DNA of 64,000 nt, taken from assembly GCA_949710005.1 (NCBI GenBank), contig OX453287.1:23381785-23445784 (forward strand), read 5' to 3'. Under the pieces are notes generated by a model. It was not told where the DNA came from, searched no databases, and saw only the letters and a list, made by a program, of their open reading frames with translations. The DNA comes from Ricordea florida (taxonomy: Eukaryota > Cnidaria > Anthozoa > Corallimorpharia > Ricordeidae). Shown piece after piece: positions 1 to 7,933 of this stretch. A program made the translations under genes and the position numbers. Within the stretch, counting starts at the first letter, position 1. Each line of letters opens with the position of its first letter.

Positions 1-94
1 TCCATTCAATATATCCTCCGAATGAATCATTAACAAATGCAAATTTATCCAAGTTAACATTTGGATATCTAGTTTTGAAATCGTCCAATAACAT
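1..94 (-). CDS. 5' end of an unidentified element gene, cut by window edge
   Basis: Only the first 31 codons, starting at the ATG complementary to 92-94, are in the window. The start is supported by a copy of the element's promoter-like motif (ATCTAAAGA on the coding strand, 123-131) 28 nt upstream, close to the 24-27 nt seen for the other genes. An in-frame stop lies between motif and ATG (complement of 131-133), so the frame cannot extend further upstream. The visible N-terminus is mixed charged and aromatic, and no family was recognised. By position it belongs to the leftward virion/accessory gene block; a penton or protease gene would be plausible here but nothing shows it. Confidence 0.5.
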   Translation of the reverse strand, partial: MLLDDFKTRYPNVNLDKFAFVNDSFGGYIEW

Positions 95-217
95 CTTATT
101 CTTTGTTTTCCAATTTTTCTGATCTTTAGATTAAGAATAAGATGTAAAATCAATTAACCTCTCTTCTAACTCCAGCAAAACAATTACACCCCACATCAGT
201 TCTTTCAAAAGAAATTT

Positions 218-832
218 TTAATGAGCGGGATTGGTTAATTCTTTTAATAGATCTTCTCGAACTTTCTTCCTTATTATAGACATGTCGAAGTTTTTTTCTG
301 AATCTTTTCTAAATTTTTGACGAACTTCTTGTTTTAGTTTTTGAAACTTTTCCAACTCCGATAAAATTATAGTAAATTCTTGGTCGGATAAAACATTATC
401 TTTCAAAGCTTTTGAGACTAAATCGCTAATGGTGTTTAATTTTGATTTTGCAATTGCAACGGTTTGTTCGTGTTTACTAACTTTACCAGAAAGACTTTTA
501 GAGGCAAAACCAAATCCAATCGACAAACCCCCAAAAACACCACCAACCACGCCCAAAGGCACACCAACAATAGCGCCAAAACCCGTGAGAGAAGTTCCTA
601 ATCCGCTTGCTGATAGAAGAACTGAAATAAATCCGCCAGAAACACTAATTTTTGTACATATTCCTCTTGCTCTATTATATTTTTTCCTCACTTCTTCGTA
701 ATGTTTAATTTCCTTCTCGAGATTTTGTAATACCTCGCTTGATTTTTGTAGCCTGAAATTAATCAAATTATCTCCGCTTTGTGTTTGGAAATTATTAGGT
801 AATTGAGGATAAATTCCATTGTATTCGTTCAT
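218..832 (-). CDS. Element protein with glycine-rich hydrophobic segment and coiled coils
   Basis: 204 residues when started at the ATG at 832. A longer frame opens at 934 but would overlap the upstream gene (which ends at 871), and the ATG at 832 has the motif ATTTAAAGA (coding strand, 859-867) 26 nt upstream, so the shorter form is preferred. Seen: a charged helix, then a Gly/Ala/Val/Phe-rich hydrophobic stretch at about residues 60-115 that could form two membrane segments, then a charged helical, coiled-coil-like C-terminal half. Function is unknown. Its place beside another coiled-coil membrane protein in the virion block suggests a virion or membrane-associated role, but this is inference only. 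Confidence 0.75.
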   Translation of the reverse strand: MNEYNGIYPQLPNNFQTQSGDNLINFRLQKSSEVLQNLEKEIKHYEEVRKKYNRARGICTKISVSGGFISVLLSASGLGTSLTGFGAIVGVPLGVVGGVFGGLSIGFGFASKSLSGKVSKHEQTVAIAKSKLNTISDLVSKALKDNVLSDQEFTIILSELEKFQKLKQEVRQKFRKDSEKNFDMSIIRKKVREDLLKELTNPAH

Positions 833-870
833 ATTGTATTTTACTGAACGGTATGATATCTTTAAATTTG

Positions 871-2085
871 TTACTTTCTCTTCTTTTTTATACTTTCCAC
901 AAAATATAGAACTACAGCCATTATCAAAAGCCAAGCATTCTCACCTAAAAATCCAATAACCTGACCCGCGGTTTTGAATAGAAAGCTAACTATTGCGCCA
1001 ACCATCCCCGGTAATATTTCACCTAGTTTTTTACCTATAGTTTTCAACCCATTACCTACACCCCTGCCCAAAGCAGATAAACCCTTTGAAAGATTAGAAA
1101 CTATTACCCCAATGATGGCACCCGCAGCACTTAAAACAGCAAAAACTGTAAAACCATACTTTTTGAAGATATACTTTAGTTTCTCCCGTAACGGTAAATT
1201 TTTAATTATTTCATCTTTTCGACCCTCAATATCTGATAATTGTTCTTCACTTGAAATTGTTTTATTACTAAGCCGCTCTCTTAATTTATCATTCTCCGAT
1301 TTTAATCGTTCATTGCTCTGTTCTAACTTTGATAAATTGGATTTGCCCTTCTTATATTTGTCTATTTCTTCTTTGTATAATTTTACCTCATCCAAAAGTT
1401 TTTCTGCTTGTATTTTTAATTCCACATTCTGTTTAACGGTTTGTTCGAAAAGACTTTTATTTTCTGCTTTTTGGACCTGTTGTCTCTCAATGAATTCCCT
1501 AAGTTCTTTTTCTCTTTCCACATATCGCTCAATCTCCAGCGGATATACTTCTGCTGTTGCTTTCAATCCTTGCAATGCATTATCTAATTCATTATTTGCT
1601 TCAATAGATTTCCTCAAATCTAATTGGGCATTATTATATTTTTCCAACATGCTTTCATAATCAGCACCTAGAGCTTTTCTAAATGTTTTTGGTAAATTTT
1701 CTGTGTTACGAACGCCATTTTCATCAACTAATGTATGCCAAACATTATTACCAGCAACACTTAATTTTCCTTCTATGCTACCATTTTCTCCAAAACGTAC
1801 ATTAAATGAGCCGTCATTGGGTTCGTAATTTGGGTAATATCGTTTGAGTTCTTGCCTAGCTTCTCTCATTCTATCATATTCTTCATCTCTTTCTCCCAGG
1901 TTCATTCTTTCTGGTAGTTTATCCCATTGGTTATAATCATCATAACCAGGATAATCTTGTTCAAGAGATGTGGATGTGTTTGCGGTTTGATAAAATGGGT
2001 TTTCATCCCAATCCAAATCATCATTATCATCATTATCATCATCATTATCTCTTGAAAAATCTTTCATTGGTATTTCTTCTGCCAT
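871..2085 (-). CDS. Element coiled-coil protein with C-terminal membrane region
   Basis: 404 residues from the ATG at 2085. An ATG five codons upstream (2100) also exists, but only the 2085 start gives the standard 25-nt gap to the motif ATCTAAAGA (coding strand, 2111-2119). The N-terminus is very acidic (Asp/Asn runs). The middle (about residues 150-310) is a long charged coiled coil. The C-terminal 100 residues alternate hydrophobic helices with a Gly/Lys-rich amphipathic segment and end in a transmembrane-like helix followed by a short basic tail. This resembles a minor virion or membrane-active protein in layout, but no named family was recognised. It is the first gene left of the plus-strand ssDNA-binding gene, with divergent promoters in the 100-nt gap. 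Confidence 0.8.
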   Translation of the reverse strand: MAEEIPMKDFSRDNDDDNDDNDDLDWDENPFYQTANTSTSLEQDYPGYDDYNQWDKLPERMNLGERDEEYDRMREARQELKRYYPNYEPNDGSFNVRFGENGSIEGKLSVAGNNVWHTLVDENGVRNTENLPKTFRKALGADYESMLEKYNNAQLDLRKSIEANNELDNALQGLKATAEVYPLEIERYVEREKELREFIERQQVQKAENKSLFEQTVKQNVELKIQAEKLLDEVKLYKEEIDKYKKGKSNLSKLEQSNERLKSENDKLRERLSNKTISSEEQLSDIEGRKDEIIKNLPLREKLKYIFKKYGFTVFAVLSAAGAIIGVIVSNLSKGLSALGRGVGNGLKTIGKKLGEILPGMVGAIVSFLFKTAGQVIGFLGENAWLLIMAVVLYFVESIKKKRK

Positions 2086-2185
2086 TATTTTTTTACTCAT
2101 CAGTAAGAAATCTTTAGATTACCTAGAGTCGGAAATAAAAGAAAAATTGATTTAAAAAGAAAAAACATAAAATACAGAAATTAAA

Positions 2186-2983
2186 ATGATGAACGAAACT
2201 ACACAATTAATAGATGTTGATAATTACAATCCAAAAGAAAGTATGATTTTTTCTAAACCAATTATTGGACAAATTCCTGGAAGTAAACCCAAGGTTGAAT
2301 TCAAAAGAATTAAAATCTTTTCAAAAAATGATGATGGAACAGAAGGAGAACTTGTTATTTCAACTAAAAATTTATATTCTTTTGGTGTTTCCACAAATAC
2401 AAGTCAAGAAACAGGCGTAATTACAGGATATGTATTTCCATTATGTTTATGGAGCGGAAGCAGCCCAACACCCGAAGAAGAAAAATGGATTGATTTATTC
2501 AATGAAATTGTTGACAATTGCATTGATCATTTGCTTATTAATAGTCACAAAATTGGAAAATTTGAGTTGAAAAGAAATGAGCTTGAAAAACAAAAAGGAG
2601 GTTTAAATCCTCTATATTGGAAGTTGGAAAAATCTTCGATGGATAGAGTTCCAGATAGAGGGCCAACCTTGTATGCAAAATTAATTTGGGATAAGAAACA
2701 AGACCAAATTCTAACTAAGTTTTATAACTCCAAAAATGATAAGGAAATTGATCCATTGAAATTATTAAATAAAGGCTGCCGAGTTGAGGAAGGTGTAATA
2801 AAAATTGAATCAATATTTATTGGTTCTTGTATTGCACTTCAAGTAAAACTTTATGAGGCGGTTATAGAACCAAACAGAGAAATGAAAAGATTAACTAAAG
2901 TTAGATGTTCAAATAGTAAATCTGCGGCTGAAGAAATGGAAAAATCTGAAGATGAAGATTCTGATGAAGGGAGTCTCATGTAA
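2186..2983 (+). CDS. Putative ssDNA-binding protein (T7 gp2.5/DUF5871-like)
   Basis: 265 residues. The layout fits the OB-fold single-strand DNA-binding proteins of large dsDNA viruses (DUF5871/gp2.5-like): an N-terminal basic strand region, a segment near residues 60-90 with a conserved-looking SFGV, a middle Lys-rich part, then a late hydrophobic strand around residues 208-222 ending in LQVKLYEAV. The last 20 residues are strongly acidic (Glu/Asp/Ser), the hallmark of gp2.5 and SSB tails that recruit polymerase and release DNA. It would coat displaced strands during protein-primed replication by the element's PolB. It is read opposite to the virion genes. The motif ATTTAAAAA (2150-2158) lies 27 nt upstream. 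The family call is from pattern recognition, not a search. Confidence 0.6.
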   Translation: MMNETTQLIDVDNYNPKESMIFSKPIIGQIPGSKPKVEFKRIKIFSKNDDGTEGELVISTKNLYSFGVSTNTSQETGVITGYVFPLCLWSGSSPTPEEEKWIDLFNEIVDNCIDHLLINSHKIGKFELKRNELEKQKGGLNPLYWKLEKSSMDRVPDRGPTLYAKLIWDKKQDQILTKFYNSKNDKEIDPLKLLNKGCRVEEGVIKIESIFIGSCIALQVKLYEAVIEPNREMKRLTKVRCSNSKSAAEEMEKSEDEDSDEGSLM

Positions 2984-3006
2984 ACCAAAATAATAAATAT
3001 ACTTGT

Positions 3007-3036
3007 GTTATATAACCCAATTACTGGTTACATAAC
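3007..3036. terminator. Hairpin between convergent element genes
   Basis: An inverted repeat of 11 nt with one mismatch (GTTATATAACC at 3007-3017 and GGTTACATAAC at 3026-3036, 8-nt loop) lies in the 64-nt gap between the stop of the plus-strand ssDNA-binding gene and the stop of the minus-strand gene ending at 3048. Being nearly palindromic it can act for both transcripts. Hairpins at transcript 3' ends are the polyadenylation signal in mimiviruses; a similar use here is inference. Confidence 0.5.
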
Positions 3037-3047
3037 AAAATAATAAT

Positions 3048-3443
3048 TTATAATATTTTACTTACCGCATACCCCAAACCCAACATTCCTGCCCCAACAT
3101 ATACCATTTCTCCTGTTTTTTGATCATTACTTGGTTTGTAATAATCAGAGAATTTGGGTTCTTGCATTTGCCCATACAATTCAAAAGCCTGATTTGTAGT
3201 AGAAATATTTTTTGATGCTTGATATTTTTCATCTTTTTTCTTCATTTTCCAATCAAGCATTTTTTGTCTTTTTTCCTGATATTCTGCGTAATCTCTTTGA
3301 TATTTTTCCATTGCTTTGTCGTGTCGTATTTTTTCTGTATCAACATTGCGTCCTGATATATATTTTGCAAGAATATTTCCTCCGGTAAATGCTGTCGCAT
3401 TCATTATTGCCCCTATCGCCATCATTGCTAATGTTGCTGCCAT
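3048..3443 (-). CDS. Small element protein with N-terminal membrane segment
   Basis: 131 residues. A Met/Ala/Gly-rich hydrophobic N-terminus (residues 1-30) is followed by a very basic and acidic helical region (about 35-75, Lys/Glu/Gln/Tyr rich, coiled-coil-like) and a second short hydrophobic glycine-rich helix at the C-terminus (about 112-131). Only 4 nt separate it from the stop of the 72-residue gene upstream, and it has no copy of the RTYTAAARR motif at the usual distance, so it is probably the second cistron of a two-gene transcript. Function unknown; a small virion membrane or cement protein is one possibility. Confidence 0.72.
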   Translation of the reverse strand: MAATLAMMAIGAIMNATAFTGGNILAKYISGRNVDTEKIRHDKAMEKYQRDYAEYQEKRQKMLDWKMKKKDEKYQASKNISTTNQAFELYGQMQEPKFSDYYKPSNDQKTGEMVYVGAGMLGLGYAVSKIL

Positions 3444-3447
3444 AATT

Positions 3448-3666
3448 TTATTTTGGTAAAATCTTTTGTTCCTCTAAATATGTTTTTAGATACATACTTC
3501 CGGATAATACAGCAACCCATTTTGCATAATTTGTAATACTTGAGGATGGATCGCTCAAAAATGATTCTTTCATTACCTTTTTTGCCACATACCCAACTCC
3601 AGCTCCTAATCCGATAAGTACGGCTGAATCAGTTACAGTTTTCACAAGTTTGTTTTCAGTTGACAT
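3448..3666 (-). CDS. Small element protein with one or two membrane segments
   Basis: 72 residues. A hydrophobic Gly/Val/Ala stretch covers about residues 12-30 and a second weaker one about 46-62. The motif ATTTAAAAG (coding strand, 3692-3700) sits 25 nt upstream of the ATG, and a CTTACTG element beside it is shared with the promoter of the gene at 871-2085. It leads a probable bicistronic pair with the 131-residue gene 4 nt downstream. No family recognised. Confidence 0.65.
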   Translation of the reverse strand: MSTENKLVKTVTDSAVLIGLGAGVGYVAKKVMKESFLSDPSSSITNYAKWVAVLSGSMYLKTYLEEQKILPK

Positions 3667-3722
3667 GATTTTTTACTACATCAGTAAGAAACTTTTAAAT
3701 AACTTTATGTAGTAAAAAATAA

Positions 3723-4175
3723 TTATTCCATTCCTAAAGATTTTGGAGTTACAGAAAATGGTATCTTTTTTGGTTGTGGTAATTGTGGAACTTGCGATAA
3801 ATCAGCTATCCTATTGGAATATTCATCTCTAGCTTTTTCCCTATATCTCATAAAAAGATCAAATGCTGTAAACCCCAATCCAACAACGGATAAAACAGTA
3901 GTAAAAGATAACTCTGGTAGCCATGATTTCGCTTCGCGGGAGGGCTTTGCCCGATTATATTCATAATTTGTCTTTTCTTGATTATCCACATTTTCATTTT
4001 GCGCCTCTCGTTTCATCTCCCTAGCTAATGCTTCTTTTGCTTTTTTATTATATTCAGCTAATTTCTTACCAGCTGCGACCTTTTTAGGATCTTTCTCCCT
4101 CTTTTTAGTATCTTTATTTTCGGGTTTGGGATCAGCTGTAATTTGGTCAACTTCTACTTCAGATTGTTCAGACAT
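3723..4175 (-). CDS. Basic element protein with single membrane segment
   Basis: 150 residues. The first 20 residues are acidic, residues 20-85 are extremely Lys/Arg/Glu rich with few hydrophobics (possibly DNA- or RNA-contacting, or disordered), one hydrophobic segment lies near residues 88-108, and the tail is Pro/Gln rich. The motif ATCTAAAAA (coding strand, 4200-4208) lies 24 nt upstream of the ATG. The layout resembles a core or membrane-anchoring virion protein, but no homolog was recognised. Confidence 0.68.
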   Translation of the reverse strand: MSEQSEVEVDQITADPKPENKDTKKREKDPKKVAAGKKLAEYNKKAKEALAREMKREAQNENVDNQEKTNYEYNRAKPSREAKSWLPELSFTTVLSVVGLGFTAFDLFMRYREKARDEYSNRIADLSQVPQLPQPKKIPFSVTPKSLGME

Positions 4176-4212
4176 TGTTATTTAGATGCTACAAATAAGT
4201 TTTTAGATCTGT

Positions 4213-4743
4213 TTAATATACTGTATCAACACCTTCAGTAGATTGCTTAGTTTCCTGATCAGTTGTGTTAGAATTTACTGTTTCTTTGTTGAATTTAACG
4301 TGTTTAGCTACTTGAAATAGGCCGCTAGCAAGTGCTGCCAGTCTTCCTGCTTTCAATGCTAAGAGCCCAACAATGTTTGTTAATTCACGATTTACCAAAT
4401 CATCATTCTTCAAATCATTGCAAAGAGATTCTATATCATCAACCGGAACTAAATATGAAATAAGTTTTGAAACTAATTGTAGGGATGAATCTACTAATCC
4501 ACCATTAATTTTCTTACCCATTACTGCTTGATAGCGATTAAAATACTTTTCAACATCTTTTGCAGATAATTTCTTTATATCACCCAGACTCATTTCAACC
4601 CCCAAATATTCCTTTGTTGTTCCTAAAGCTGCGAGAATGGCAAGTGATTCTTGTTTGATTTCAAGATCCTCACTTTGATCGGCATCATTTTTTACCTCGG
4701 TTCCTCCCTGTGTTTGGTCAATGTAATCTTCAATATTAGACAT
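4213..4743 (-). CDS. Element protein of unknown function, second cistron after ATPase
   Basis: 176 residues. An acidic N-terminal 30 residues precedes a mostly alpha-helical body with an amphipathic Leu/Ala-rich region at about 120-150 and a Thr/Gln/Ser-rich tail. It begins 6 nt after the ATPase stop codon and lacks its own RTYTAAARR motif, so it is probably translated from the ATPase transcript. Such close linkage hints at a shared role in capsid filling or assembly, but that is inference. No family recognised. Confidence 0.68.
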   Translation of the reverse strand: MSNIEDYIDQTQGGTEVKNDADQSEDLEIKQESLAILAALGTTKEYLGVEMSLGDIKKLSAKDVEKYFNRYQAVMGKKINGGLVDSSLQLVSKLISYLVPVDDIESLCNDLKNDDLVNRELTNIVGLLALKAGRLAALASGLFQVAKHVKFNKETVNSNTTDQETKQSTEGVDTVY

Positions 4744-4749
4744 CTTTTG

Positions 4750-5376
4750 TTAAATCACTTCGGGAATCTCTAAATAGCAATTAAATGGGAAACGTAAAGA
4801 TAAACAAAGTCTAGAATATTTTTCAGTTTTCAGTAGTTGAACAAACTTTTTACTAGTTTCATAATCCATATCTCCTCCATAATCTTCAAAAAACATTTTC
4901 ATACCTTTCTGCGATGGATTATGGAAAGTAACAACGCAGGCCACATTTTCACGGAATGGTTTTGCAATAGATGTTAATTGTTGAGTTAAAACCCAAACTG
5001 ATAATCCGTGATGCCTTCCAGAGAATGCTAAATCTATAAACTTGTTTGATCGCTTTTTCAGATCGTTAGATACTGCGCAATCATCTAGAATTATTAGTGT
5101 ATTGAGTCCAGTGAATAAAGTTTGACAATCCGTTAACAATTCATTAATCTCATCTACATTACTTGCATCGGGTGATAATACATAGAAATGTTTATCTCCT
5201 CGAGCAAAATTATGATATGTTTTATTTTTAGAATAAGTTGGACAAATTAAAACAATATTTTCAAAAACTTTCCGGAAAGGGCCTCGGAGCTGATCAATTA
5301 AGTACTTTGTTTTTCCACAATTTGTGGGTCCTGTTATAATACAATGGAATGGTATTTTATCTCGTAAATCTTCCAT
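4750..5376 (-). CDS. A32-like genome-packaging ATPase
   Basis: 208 residues from Met at 5376 (an ATG five codons earlier, 5391, is possible). It belongs to the FtsK/HerA-superfamily packaging ATPases (vaccinia A32-like) that push viral DNA into the procapsid. Walker A is clear near the N-terminus (GPTNCGKTK), and Walker B is ILIILDD-like (TLIILDDCA) around residue 95-103, followed by a conserved Gly-Arg-His region and a Gln pair in WVLTQQ (sensor-like). Length is typical for Polinton ATPases (200-250). The motif ATCTAAAAA (coding strand, 5401-5409) lies 24 nt from the Met6 start but only 9 nt from the longer start, which is why the shorter one is chosen. It is followed by a 176-residue gene 6 nt later, and the capsid gene is upstream. 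Confidence 0.88.
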   Translation of the reverse strand: MEDLRDKIPFHCIITGPTNCGKTKYLIDQLRGPFRKVFENIVLICPTYSKNKTYHNFARGDKHFYVLSPDASNVDEINELLTDCQTLFTGLNTLIILDDCAVSNDLKKRSNKFIDLAFSGRHHGLSVWVLTQQLTSIAKPFRENVACVVTFHNPSQKGMKMFFEDYGGDMDYETSKKFVQLLKTEKYSRLCLSLRFPFNCYLEIPEVI

Positions 5377-5446
5377 GATTTTTTGTATCATAACATTATG
5401 TTTTTAGATTCTCAGTCTACAAAGCGGGGAGGTGCGTACACACCGA

Positions 5447-6685
5447 TCAGTACTTAATTGATCTCAAACTTGAATTCATAATCTCCATCATTGCATCTGC
5501 TACAACAAACATATGGCAAGTTACGGTTCCAGATCCGCCCTGTTTCCTTTTAATTTCTATTTTTACGCCATCATGCGTATTATTTAGAGCAAGTCCACCA
5601 CCATGAATGTGATTATCTGGATGAGTTCTAGTATCAACCCAAAGAGCAAACTTATCCGCGTAAAATTCTTTTTCTTTCAATGAAATTTGTTCCCTCGTTG
5701 GTCGGAATCTTTTTTTCACGGATTCCCAAAGATCGGACGGAATCATTCCTCTAGAGTATATTCTATTTGGAACGCCATCAACATCAATTTCAACGGAAGA
5801 TATGCCTGGATTATAAAAATTTTCTGAATCCCTTGCTCCTGCTGCTTGAGGCAATAAAAACAAAAACAATATTCCTGTCATTGATCTTCTCGGTAAATTA
5901 ATATGCTGATTAATGACGCCATCACCACCAATGGAAAATGTAAAAGTTTTGTGTAAGGTAACATTTTCATAAAAGAATCCTTTGCCGACTTGATATGTTG
6001 ATTGCGCCTCGCGGGCCAAGTATTCGCTAGAAATTGAAGAATATTCTAACTCTAAGTTTTTGATTGAATATGATGGTGCTTTAGTTGTATCAGAATAAAT
6101 AAGAATATTAGTGATCGGTGCAAGTGTAAGCTCAAATATTAAATGGTTTTCCAATGCTTTTGGATAAAAAACACCATGATCGTTTAGAATGGGATGATTT
6201 ATTGGTATTCTATACTTTGAACCATGAACATTAGCGAGAGCAACTTCTTTTACATCTTGTGTTTTTGCATCTCCAGATTTTGTTCTTAGTTTTCTAATAT
6301 TTAATGAAGAAATACCTTGTTTTAATCTATCTTCACGCTCTTCTTCAGTTAAGAATAAATCATGATATGTTTGAAATAAATCATATCTTTGAGTATCTTG
6401 CAATGTTTCTCCTCCAAAAAGAACTTTCAGTCTGGTTACAAGATTCCTTCCAACATTATTCACAACTGTGTTATTCGCATGACCCTCAACATCTAAATCA
6501 AATAGAAGAGATACACTTCCAGGCACAATCACTAAATTCTCAGAAAGTTTTGGAATATTTATATATAATGTTTCTCCTGGGCTGGCTGTGGATGGATTGA
6601 GAGTAATTCTATTCAATGTTGATTCTGCTTTCAAACCAAATGGTTCTTTGGGAATTCTGTTTGGATTAATTTTTTCAGACGTCAT
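5447..6685 (-). CDS. Major capsid protein (double jelly-roll type, Polinton hexon)
   Basis: 412 residues. It resembles the Polinton/Maverick capsid family that nematode annotations call F54H12.2-like. This family has two jelly-roll domains and trimerises into capsomers. Seen: an N-terminal strand-rich part (about 30-75), a variable helical insertion with many Glu/Arg (about 110-160), the segment with an HPIL and YPKAL-like turn (about 165-185), a central linker, and a second strand-rich domain to the end. No frameshift or stop is present. The motif GTTTAAAGG (coding strand, 6712-6720) is 26 nt upstream and overlaps the stop of the preceding 63-residue gene. Length is slightly shorter than some Polinton capsid proteins but in range. 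Confidence 0.85.
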   Translation of the reverse strand: MTSEKINPNRIPKEPFGLKAESTLNRITLNPSTASPGETLYINIPKLSENLVIVPGSVSLLFDLDVEGHANNTVVNNVGRNLVTRLKVLFGGETLQDTQRYDLFQTYHDLFLTEEEREDRLKQGISSLNIRKLRTKSGDAKTQDVKEVALANVHGSKYRIPINHPILNDHGVFYPKALENHLIFELTLAPITNILIYSDTTKAPSYSIKNLELEYSSISSEYLAREAQSTYQVGKGFFYENVTLHKTFTFSIGGDGVINQHINLPRRSMTGILFLFLLPQAAGARDSENFYNPGISSVEIDVDGVPNRIYSRGMIPSDLWESVKKRFRPTREQISLKEKEFYADKFALWVDTRTHPDNHIHGGGLALNNTHDGVKIEIKRKQGGSGTVTCHMFVVADAMMEIMNSSLRSIKY

Positions 6686-6714
6686 TGTAATTTATAAGAT
6701 ACTTTGGTTAACCT

Positions 6715-6906
6715 TTAAACCTGTGTTGTTCTATTTTCTAACTTGGAAATATGTTTTAATAAACCTTCTCTCGCCTCTGGAATTAAAATTAAAACATTAA
6801 AAATTTGTTCACCATCTTCCATGTATAGAATTTTTTTTCTAATAATTTTTTTCATAATGTTGATTTGGTATTCGGTAAATTTTATTTTTTCTTCCTCCGA
6901 CACCAT
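6715..6906 (-). CDS. Small charged element protein
   Basis: 63 residues, Lys/Glu/Ile rich and predicted helical throughout; no membrane segment and no recognised family. It is kept as a real gene because its ATG is 24 nt from a motif copy (ATTTAAAAA, coding strand, 6931-6939) and it fits exactly between the capsid gene and the divergent integrase start at 6938. Its own stop overlaps the capsid gene's motif. Confidence 0.55.
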   Translation of the reverse strand: MVSEEEKIKFTEYQINIMKKIIRKKILYMEDGEQIFNVLILIPEAREGLLKHISKLENRTTQV

Positions 6907-6937
6907 TTGATTTATAAGATAATTTGTTTATTTTTAA

Positions 6938-7933
6938 ATGAATAACGAAAATATACTCTCAAAAATATATTATTCAACTGAAGGATATTGGAAAGGATAT
7001 TCTGCAATTCCTAAATTAGCTGAGAAAGCGAAAGTAAGTGAAAATGAGTCAAAACAGTGGTTAGAGAAACAAGCAATATGGCAAATATATCTACCTTCAC
7101 CTAAATATATACCTAGACCGCACTGGACTGTGGATAAGCCCAATCAGATTCACCAAGCGGATTTATTATTTTTACCGCATGATAGAGTTGAAAGAAAAAC
7201 ATATAAATATGCGTTAGTTGTGGTTGATATCGCCTCGAGATATAAAGATGCTGAAGCATTAACCTCAAAAGAAAGTCGAGAGATATCAGAAGCTTTTAAG
7301 AAAATATATTCTAGAAGATTGAAATATCCAAAAACATTAATGGTTGATCCTGGAAAAGAATTTATGGGGGAAGTTAGTAAACTCATGAATTACCATAATG
7401 TAAGAATGCAAAGAAGTGAAGCTGGTAATCATAGAGCCCAAGCATTTGTGGAAAATGCAAATAGAATATTGGGTGAAAGATTATTTAGTCATCAATATGC
7501 GCAAGAAATGATTAGTGATGGCCGATCAAGGGTATGGGTGAAAAGATTACCAGCTATTCTAAAAACTTTGAATAATACAAAAAAGAGAATAACAGGTAAA
7601 GAGCCTGATGAGGCTATAAAAATGAAAGAGGTTGATATTAAAACTAAAAATTACAAGCGGGTTGTAGGGCTTGATGAGGTTAAACTACCAACTGAAGTTA
7701 GGGTTAGATATTTATTATCTCCGGGTGAACTTGAGGGTGGTGAAAGAAGAAGAGCCACAGATCCTATTTGGAGTATAAAAGTTTATTATATTTCCGGAAG
7801 TAGAATTTCTCCTAATCAACCTGTTTTATACTTTTTACAAGATGGCCCAAGACGAGGATTTGTTCGTGAAGAATTACAGGTTTTTCCGTATGATACAGAG
7901 TTACCTCCTAATTCTGTTTTGAAAATGATCTAA
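6938..7933 (+). CDS. int: Retroviral-type (rve) DDE integrase of Polinton
   Basis: 331 residues. It cuts and joins the element ends into host DNA. The RNase H-like core has the DDE triad: Asp in HQAD (about residue 72), Asp in MVDPGKEF (about 133) and Glu in AFVEN about 35 residues later. A helical N-terminal region precedes it, and a C-terminal part rich in strands (SH3-like, about 250-320) follows; no chromodomain is evident. A retro-element origin is excluded by the neighbours (polB, capsid, ATPase). It converges on polB and the two stop codons overlap (7930-7933). Upstream there is only a weak version of the element motif (ATTTATAAG, 6910-6918, 19 nt away), so it may be controlled differently from the virion genes. 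Confidence 0.93.
   Translation: MNNENILSKIYYSTEGYWKGYSAIPKLAEKAKVSENESKQWLEKQAIWQIYLPSPKYIPRPHWTVDKPNQIHQADLLFLPHDRVERKTYKYALVVVDIASRYKDAEALTSKESREISEAFKKIYSRRLKYPKTLMVDPGKEFMGEVSKLMNYHNVRMQRSEAGNHRAQAFVENANRILGERLFSHQYAQEMISDGRSRVWVKRLPAILKTLNNTKKRITGKEPDEAIKMKEVDIKTKNYKRVVGLDEVKLPTEVRVRYLLSPGELEGGERRRATDPIWSIKVYYISGSRISPNQPVLYFLQDGPRRGFVREELQVFPYDTELPPNSVLKMI

Noticed and set aside
218-934. Longer start for the 204-residue element protein
   Set aside because: Would overlap the upstream gene and lose the regular spacing to the motif.
974-1660. Long plus-strand open frame opposite the coiled-coil gene
   Set aside because: Shadow of the minus-strand gene; Ser/Phe/Leu-rich translation and no motif at its start.
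5431-5444. GC-rich inverted sequence after the capsid stop
   Set aside because: Only a 4-bp stem; too weak to call a terminator.
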